The translations under genes were made by a program, and so were the position numbers. Below, piece after piece: positions 57,603-64,000 of a stretch of DNA of 64,000 nucleotides (within the stretch, counting starts at the first letter, position 1; each line of letters starts with the position of its first letter). The DNA is from Haberlea rhodopensis (Eukaryota > Streptophyta > Magnoliopsida > Lamiales > Gesneriaceae), in the NCBI GenBank assembly GCA_907163345.1, contig CAJQUN010000052.1:806001-870000 (forward strand). Direction: 5' to 3'. A model generated the notes under the pieces. That model did no database searches. It had not been told where the DNA came from and saw nothing but the letters and a program-made list of their open reading frames with translations.

Positions 57603-60600
57603 TGTGATACCCCCAAAATAATTATATGCATTTGGGCGTTAATTATAGTTTAAGTGATTAATTATGGTGATAATTAATATATGTGTTGGAATTAATTATC
57701 CTTATGAAATGCTTAGTCACGTGGTAGACGTGACTCGGTAGAGTGTTTCAGGGTGCATGTTATGCATGTGGGTAATTGGGTGTTTCCATGGGTTAAATGT
57801 GTTGGTTAATGATTATTTGGTGAAGCATGGTTTTAATTGGAGTTTTGGTGTATTTTGGTAAAATGCTTTTAAAATATCATGTTGGGGTATCTTATGCACC
57901 ATGTTAATTAATGGGGTGCAATTTAATTATAACCCCACTATACCCCCACTTTACTTTACTTTACCCATCACTCTTAAATCCCCAAATTTCATTCCCAGCC
58001 CTAACCCACTTCCCATTTTCGAAATTTGGCAAAGGAAAAAGAAGAAATCCTTGCAAAAACTTGATTTGTGGGATTATTTGTGAGATTTGGAGTCCCCAAG
58101 AGAACCATCACAGGTACCAACAACTTCAAAGAGATAAAGTTCTTCAACTTCTCCACTTTTGAGACTTAGGTACGTAGTGAGACGTACGGGCATCGGACGG
58201 TAAAACGTGTTCTTACGCTTTTGGATATATATATATATCGTGGACAAGTGTGGATTACGAAATGTGTTGATATATATTGAAATAGTGGTGATGCATTATG
58301 ATTGTGGACTCAAGTATTGTGGTTATTTATATGTGGTTGGAAATGCTTGATTGTTCCGGTAGTTGTTATATACGAGCGAGGGAGGTACTTGCCGCTGTCA
58401 TATGAAGCGATGATAATATGATATTTGCCGCTGTCATGTCGAAGCGATGTACATGCCGCTGTCATTGTCGAAGCGAGGGATATCATATGATGCCGCTATA
58501 TGTCGAAGCGAGGGGTCCTAAAATTCTGTTGTTGTAACAAGGACCGGAACAGTCACATTTCTAGTGATTAATGTAGAATATTGTGGTTATAACTGGAACG
58601 TGGTATCGATCATTATATTATGAACTAATGATTTTGTGCATGAGTTTATGAAACAGGAACAACAATGAAAATGTGCCTAATGTGGTAAATCAGGGAGCAT
58701 ACATACATATATATCTCATGCAATTATTTATGTTATTGTGCTTGGATTTTGTTGAATAGTGATGTATATGCTCATGGTGAGTTGTTCCTGTAGGTACACC
58801 TTTTGGACTTGGAGGGCTATGGGCCGGGTTGAGGCCAGTGAGCTACGATGAGCATTAAGAAATTAGGATACATGATTTTTGGATAGTCTCTACTCTAGGA
58901 GTAGTGTAAATCTATAGTATTAACATTCATTGTTGGGAATGTAATTCATTAGCTTTTGAATTTTATTTTTGGCCTGTAATCCTGTTAGCTCAAGGCTACA
59001 ACCGGAACCATAAACTGTCTTTAATGCATGTTAGCCCTATTTATATTACTTTTACACTGTTAAGGTGGAGAGGCCTTACATTAGGTGCCACTAGTAGAGT
59101 TCTCTTATAATAACAGCTATCAGGCGAGCATTCAGATAGCTCTTTCGAAGCTCTTTACGGTCGACGTTGTAGGTCATCGTTGTACTGGGAGGACTTGACT
59201 AGTAAGACGGTCGGGGGACCGGATTTGATTCGAGAAATGGAAGAGAAAATCAAAGTGATCCGTCAGAAAATGAAAGCGGCTCAGGATAGGCAAGCAGCCT
59301 ACGCTAATAAACGGCGGCAACCGTTGGAATTCCAAGTGGGAGATAAGGTCTTTTTGAAGATCTCACCTTTCAGAGGTGTGGTTTGTTTTGGTATGCGCGG
59401 GAAGTTGTCTCTGAGGTATGTTTTGCCATATAAGATATTGCAGCGCATCGGTACTTTGGCTTACCGTTTGGCTCTACCGCCGTCATTGTCTGGTATACAT
59501 GACGTCTTCCATGTCTCTATGTTGCGGAAGTATGAGCCAGATCCGTCTCATGTTTTACAGCCCTCAGAGGTTCAGTTGGGTTCAGATGTGTCCTACGTGG
59601 AACGACCGATTAGAATTCTGGGTTGAGAGGATCGCAGACTTCGGAGCAAGGTTATACCGATGGTAAAGGTTCAGTGGGATCATAGGGGTGTCGAGGAGGC
59701 CACGTGGGAGACGGAGCAGCATATGGTGCAGCATTACCCGGAACTATTTTATGGTATGTGATTTATGTTTAGTTTCGTTTTGGGTAAGTGCATTAGATTT
59801 CGAGGTCGAAATCTTGTAAGTAGGGGAGTATTGTGATACCCCCGAAATAATATTATATGCATTTGGGCGTTAATTATGTTTATGTGATTAATTATGGTGA
59901 TAATTAATATATGTGTTGGAATTAATTATCTTGGTGAAATGCTTAGTCACATGGTAGACGTGACCCGGTAGAGCGTTTCAGGGTGCATGTTATGCATGTG
60001 GGTAATTGGGTGTTTCCATGGGTTAAATATGTTGGTTAATGATTATTTGGTGAAGCATGGTTTTAATTGGAGTTTTGGTGTATTTTGGTAAAATGCTTTT
60101 TAAAATATCATGTTGGGGTATCTTATGCACCATGTTAATTAATGGGGTGCAATTTAATTATAACCCATATAACCCCACTATACCCCCCCACTTTACTTTA
60201 CTTTACCCATCACTCTTAAATCCCCAAATTTCATTCCCAACCCTAACCCACTTCCCATTTTCGAAATTTGGCAAAGGAGGAAGAAGAAATCCTTGCAAAA
60301 ACTTGATTTGTGGGATTATTTGTGAGATTTGGAGTCCTCAAGAGAACCATCCCATGTACCAACAACTTCAAGGAGATAAAGTTCTTCAACTTCTCCACTT
60401 TTGAGACTAAGGTACGTAGTGAGACATACGGGCATCGGACGGTAAAATGTGTTCTTACGCTTTTGGATATATATATATCGTGGACAAGTGTGGATTACGA
60501 AATGTGTTGATATATATTGAAATAATGGTGATGCATTATGATTGTGGACTCAAGTATTGTGGTTATTTATATGTGGTTGGAAATGCTTGATTGTTCCAGG

Positions 60601-61320
60601 TAGTTGTTATATACGAGCGAGGGAGGTACTTGCCGTTGTCATATGAAGCGATGGTAATATGATATTTGTCGTTGTCATGTCGAAGCGATGTACATACCGT
60701 TGTCATTGTCGAAGCGAGGGATATCATATGATGCCGCTATATGTCGAAGCGAGGGGTCCTAAAATTCCGCTGTTGTAACAGGACCGGAACAGTCACATTT
60801 CTAGTGATTAATGTGGAATATTGTGGTTATAACTGGAAAGTGGTATCGATCATTATATTATGAACTAATGATTTTGTGCATGAGTTTATGAAACAGGAAC
60901 AACAATGAAAATGTGCTAATGTGGTAAATCAGGGAGCATACATACATATATATCTCATGCAATTATTTATGTTATTGTGATTGGATTTTTTTGAATAGTG
61001 ATGTATATGCTCATGGTGAGTTATTCCTGTAAGTACATCTTTTGGACTTGGAGGGCTATGGGCCGGGTTGAGTCAGTGAGCTACGTGGAGCATTAAGGAA
61101 TTATGATACATGATTTTTGGATAGTCTCTACTCTAGGAGTAGTGTAAATCTATAGTATTAACATTCATTGTTGGGAATGTAATTCATTAGCTTTTGGAAT
61201 TTTATTTTTTGGCCTGTAATCCTGTTAGCTCAAGGCTACAACCGGAACCATAAACTGTCTTTAATGCATGTTAGCCCTATTTATATTACTTTTACACTGT
61301 TAAGGTGGAGAGGCCTTATA
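57603..61320 (+). mobile_element. Nested Ty3/gypsy element, internally deleted, TSD GAGAA
   Basis: LTRs 57603-59080 (1478 bp, TGTGATACC...GGCCTTACA) and 59832-61320 (1489 bp, ending CCTTATA by one change). A perfect target duplication GAGAA lies at 57598-57602 and 61321-61325, and removing the element restores the gag order seen in copy A (gagaagtaccctcc). The internal region is only 751 bp: the end of integrase and a PPT (taggggagtat before 59832). PBS, gag, protease, RT and RNase H are gone. The LTRs differ only slightly, so insertion is fairly recent. Confidence 0.95.
59085..59761 (+). pseudogene. Ty3/gypsy integrase C-terminus with chromodomain-like tail
   Basis: Coding begins immediately after the left LTR: VPLVEFSYNNSYQASIQIA, a one-base loss near 59150, FEALYGRRCRSSLYWEDL, MKAAQDRQAAYANKRR, LEFQVGDKVFLKISPFRG, LPPSLSGIHDVFHVSMLRKY, then a TGA at 59624-59626 and the tail VKVQWDHRGVEEATWETE to the stop at 59761. 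Motif order is that of chromovirus-type integrase ends. The integrase core is missing. Confidence 0.9.
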
Positions 61321-62479
61321 GAGAAGTATCCTCCAAAGCAAATATGGAGAAGAGCCTTTAAGAGCCTTGCCAAGGAATGAGATGCAAAGAGAATCGCCAT
61401 CATCGAATCAAACAAAGGAGAAAAGTGCTTCTTATGACCTTGATGAACTTCATGGCACACTGGTGACCCATGAGCTTGAAGTGTCAACAAGGAAATGAAT
61501 AAAGGAAGAAGATAGATCCAAAAGAAATGGGATTGCCTTAGTTGGGAGTATAGATCAATCCGAGGATGAAGATGATGATGATGAAGCGATGATCTTGTTC
61601 ACTAGAAAATTCAAGAAGCTCTTCAACAAACATAACAAGCCAAAGACCTCTAGTGCTACCAAACATGATTCCAAACACGAGGTAACTTGTTATAATTGTC
61701 AAGATAAAGGTCATTATGCTAACAAATGTCCTAGGAAGAAGGATGAGGACAAAGGGAAGAAGAAAGCCCTTATAGCCACTTGGAGTGATAGTGATTCTGA
61801 TGAAGAAGAAACTAACATTTGTCTCATGGCCAAAGATGACATAAATAATAAAGGAGATGAAAGCGACGATGAGGTACCATCTTTTGATGAACTTTTAGAT
61901 TCTTACCATGAGCTTATAGATGTTCTTGGCAAAACCAAGATGAGTAACAAATTACTCAAACTTGAGGTAGCCAAGAAAGATGAAGAAAATAATTCATTGA
62001 AAAATGAATTAAATTCTTTAAAGATATCTTTTTGCAAGTTTAGTGAGAGTAGTCTAAAGATGAATGAATTGCTTGGCTTGCAACGTTGTAACTTTGATAA
62101 AGCCGGGTTAGGCTTCTCAAGCAAATCAAAAACATTTTCAAGCTTGTTGGCTAAAGCAAAGCATAATTCTCCTACTTGCACTTATTGTTGCAAAGATGGT
62201 ACATTCTAAGAATAAGTGTAGGTTTGCCAAAATCCAATACCAACCTAACAAGAGGTGGAAGTGGATTCCAAAGGTGCCAATGAAAGCTAACCCTCAAGGA
62301 CCCAAAAATCAAATGGGTACCAAAGATCCTCCTATTGTCAATTTGTTTTGTATGAACAACAATGAAATGGAGGATGAAGACACAAGCAACTCAAAGAGGA
62401 GATTATCTCATTCACCTCAATAGAGGAAGCACGAGGTATAGGACCAATGACAAGAACGTGCTCTTGTCATCAAAGGTAA

Positions 62480-63238
62480 ATTTATTTTGTGCATTTGAAG
62501 AGCAATTCAAAATTTAATTGGCACAAATTAATTGTGACCAATAAATAATGAAGCTCAATATTCATTGGTAGTAAAATGCATTACCCCTTAGCATATGCAC
62601 ATATAAATTATTTTGATGCATGACTTTTGCTTATGGTATATATTTTGACATGCTTTGAATTCAAATTTGAATATGCTATGTGAAATTATGTGAATAAGCA
62701 TGCTATAAGTGTTTAGATGCTCTATCTTTGATATAATGCTATCATGATCTTAATAAATTTATCAAATGATGATTTGAGAATTCTAATGTTTATTGGGCAC
62801 AAGTGCATGAAATCTTGGTAGAACATATGCACATTTTACACATTTTGAATTCATTGTTGATCGCCTTAAACGCATGTTTGTATTTCTCTAAATGATTTAA
62901 TCTTGCTTGTCATGGCTATTACATGCTTTATGAGGAACATGTGTAAAATATGGCTATGTGTCAACATATAATTATGCTATGTTTATTTAAATTTTGAACT
63001 TTTTGATTATCACAAAAAGGGGGAGAATTTTGTGATAAACTTGAAGTTTAATACATGCATAGTTTAAGGGGGAGAGCTTTTGTATGCATGGTTTGAGGGG
63101 AAGAGTTGTTTGCTATTATGCTTACTTGATAATCTTGTATGTGCTATGCAAGTGTTAAGGTGGAGTCAAGTTTTACTCACATTTCATGCATACATATTCA
63201 AGTTTATCAAGTTTTGTGATCATCAAAAAGGGGGAGAT
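62480..63238 (+). other. Non-coding spacer and PPT of copy B
   Basis: Matches 13310-14105 of copy A, including the purine blocks (aaaaagggggagaatttt near 63015) and the final aaaaagggggagat. No coding. Confidence 0.8.
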
Positions 63239-64000
63239 TGTTGAGCTTTAAACGCATTATTTTTTTAGTTTTGATGATCAACAAAACTTGTGTTTGTTAT
63301 ACTAATGTGTCTACTTAGTGTGCAGATTTATTGGTTGGAAAGTGTATTGAGTGAAGAAAATCAAGTGTGCACAACCTGGGCTGGATCGCCCCAGGCGATG
63401 GTGATCATCGCCCCAGGCGATGGCTGCCAGGAAGGCATCGCCACGCACATCGACAGAGGCGAACCGAGGCTCACGTGCAGGTGGAGTTCGCCTGAGGCGA
63501 TGGGCTGATCGCCTGTGGCGATGCATTGAACGCCTGAGGCGATGAAGACTTCGCCTGAGGCGATGCATTATTTTAAGCAGCTGAGGCTACGGCATTGGAT
63601 TTTGGCTTAGATCGCCTGAGGCGACCGGAACATCGCCTGAGGCGATGCGTGATTTATGCTGACCGTTGGGGCGCGGCGAAGGGGATCGCCTGAGGCGATG
63701 GCTGAGGCGATCGAGGAGTGATTTCAGCCTTTTGTGTAGCAACGGCTAGTAGGAGCCTAGGGGCCTCCTACACTATAAATATTGATGCTTTGGAGCATTT
63801 CGAAGACAAGAAACAAGCCTACAAACTTCTACAAAGCTTTGCTAATTCAAATTTCATATAGCTTTGCAATCTCCATACATTGTTGTTGTATTGGAGTTTG
63901 TAAGTCTCTTCTTTTGATAGAGTCTTGTTTTCTTCGTGTTGGTACACCAGTGAAGGTGTTTGTTGAGTTGTTGTAAAGGTCCTCCAACACCAAAGCAAGT
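63239..64000 (+). repeat. Right LTR of copy B (incomplete at window end)
   Basis: Starts TGTTGAGCTTTAAACGC, lacks about 25-30 bp near the start found in other LTRs, has palindromes at 63386-63712 and a TATA box at 63773-63780, and is cut by the window end. Confidence 0.88.

Larger units (their letters stand above)
57106..62479 (+). pseudogene. Copia-type gag, split by a nested gypsy element
   Basis: The 5' part 57106-57602 matches copy A gag but has stops at 57433 (TAG) and near 57494 (TAA). It resumes at 61326 after the nested element, with frameshifts near 61355-61400, then a long frame 61589-62209 containing the zinc knuckle CYNCQDKGHYANKC. One extra base near 62195 shifts the second Cys motif (CCKDGTF). 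The tail continues (KNKCRFAKIQYQPNKRWKWI) to about 62479. More decayed than copy A. Confidence 0.88.
55761..64000 (+). mobile_element. Pol-less copia-type element (copy B), interrupted and running off the window
   Basis: Left LTR 55761-57058 (TGTTAAGCC...TTCCAACA), PBS tggtatcagagcc at 57061, gag from 57106, non-coding spacer and PPT to 63238, right LTR from 63239 to beyond 64000. As in copy A there is no pol between gag and PPT. Gag is split at 57602/61321 by a nested gypsy element. LTRs differ from copy A in subfamily-specific bases. Confidence 0.9.

Noticed and set aside
1..64000. tRNA or rRNA genes
   Set aside because: No complete tRNA cloverleaf or rRNA segment was found; tRNA-like A/B boxes occur only in SINE contexts.

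Overview
This is nuclear DNA of a flowering plant, most likely a eudicot. It carries intron-split genes with plant-type products: a plastid-targeted ribosomal protein, a class II trehalose-phosphate synthase and a VTT-domain membrane protein. The rest is dense LTR retrotransposons, hAT MITEs, a probable Helitron, SINEs, a LINE and an endogenous caulimovirid. No bacterial or organellar gene organisation is present. The species cannot be named from sequence alone.

Layout. 1-5 kb: fragments of Ty3/gypsy LTRs on both strands and one orphan exon-like segment. 5.0-6.6 kb: a decayed Ty1/copia coding region. 7.3-9.3 kb: a multi-exon plant gene of unknown function, broken by frameshifts. 10.3-15.35 kb: a complete but pol-less copia-type element (LTR-gag-spacer-LTR). 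15.6-16.4 kb: a LINE reverse-transcriptase tail. 16.4-24.65 kb: long gypsy LTRs in inverted arrangement, carrying two nested solo-type LTRs and followed by a gypsy integrase remnant. 26.0-29.5 kb: a degraded endogenous pararetrovirus on the minus strand with its own promoter-like sequence. 29.7-36.6 kb: a tandem duplication of a truncated B-type cyclin gene, one copy carrying a hAT MITE. 37.0-37.9 kb: two adjacent hAT MITEs. 37.97-41.24 kb: an intact PRPL11 gene. 44.35-45.65 kb: a Helitron-like element, followed by SINEs. 48.46-51.51 kb: an intact TPS9/10-like gene. 52.06-55.05 kb: an intact TMEM41/VTT gene, convergent with TPS. 55.76-64 kb: a second copy of the pol-less copia family, whose gag is split by a 3.7-kb gypsy element with a perfect 5-bp target duplication; its right LTR runs off the window.

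Three protein-coding genes look functional: PRPL11, TPS9/10-like and the VTT gene. They sit in the gene island at 38-55 kb; the flanks are repeats. The most unusual pattern is that several unrelated LTR families each carry a private array of short inverted repeats. In the families where a TATA box can be seen, the array lies on its upstream side (TCGCC-3 nt-GGCGA; CGATCGATCG; GCCAAC-3 nt-GTTGGC; CTGATAAG-8 nt-CTTATCAG).
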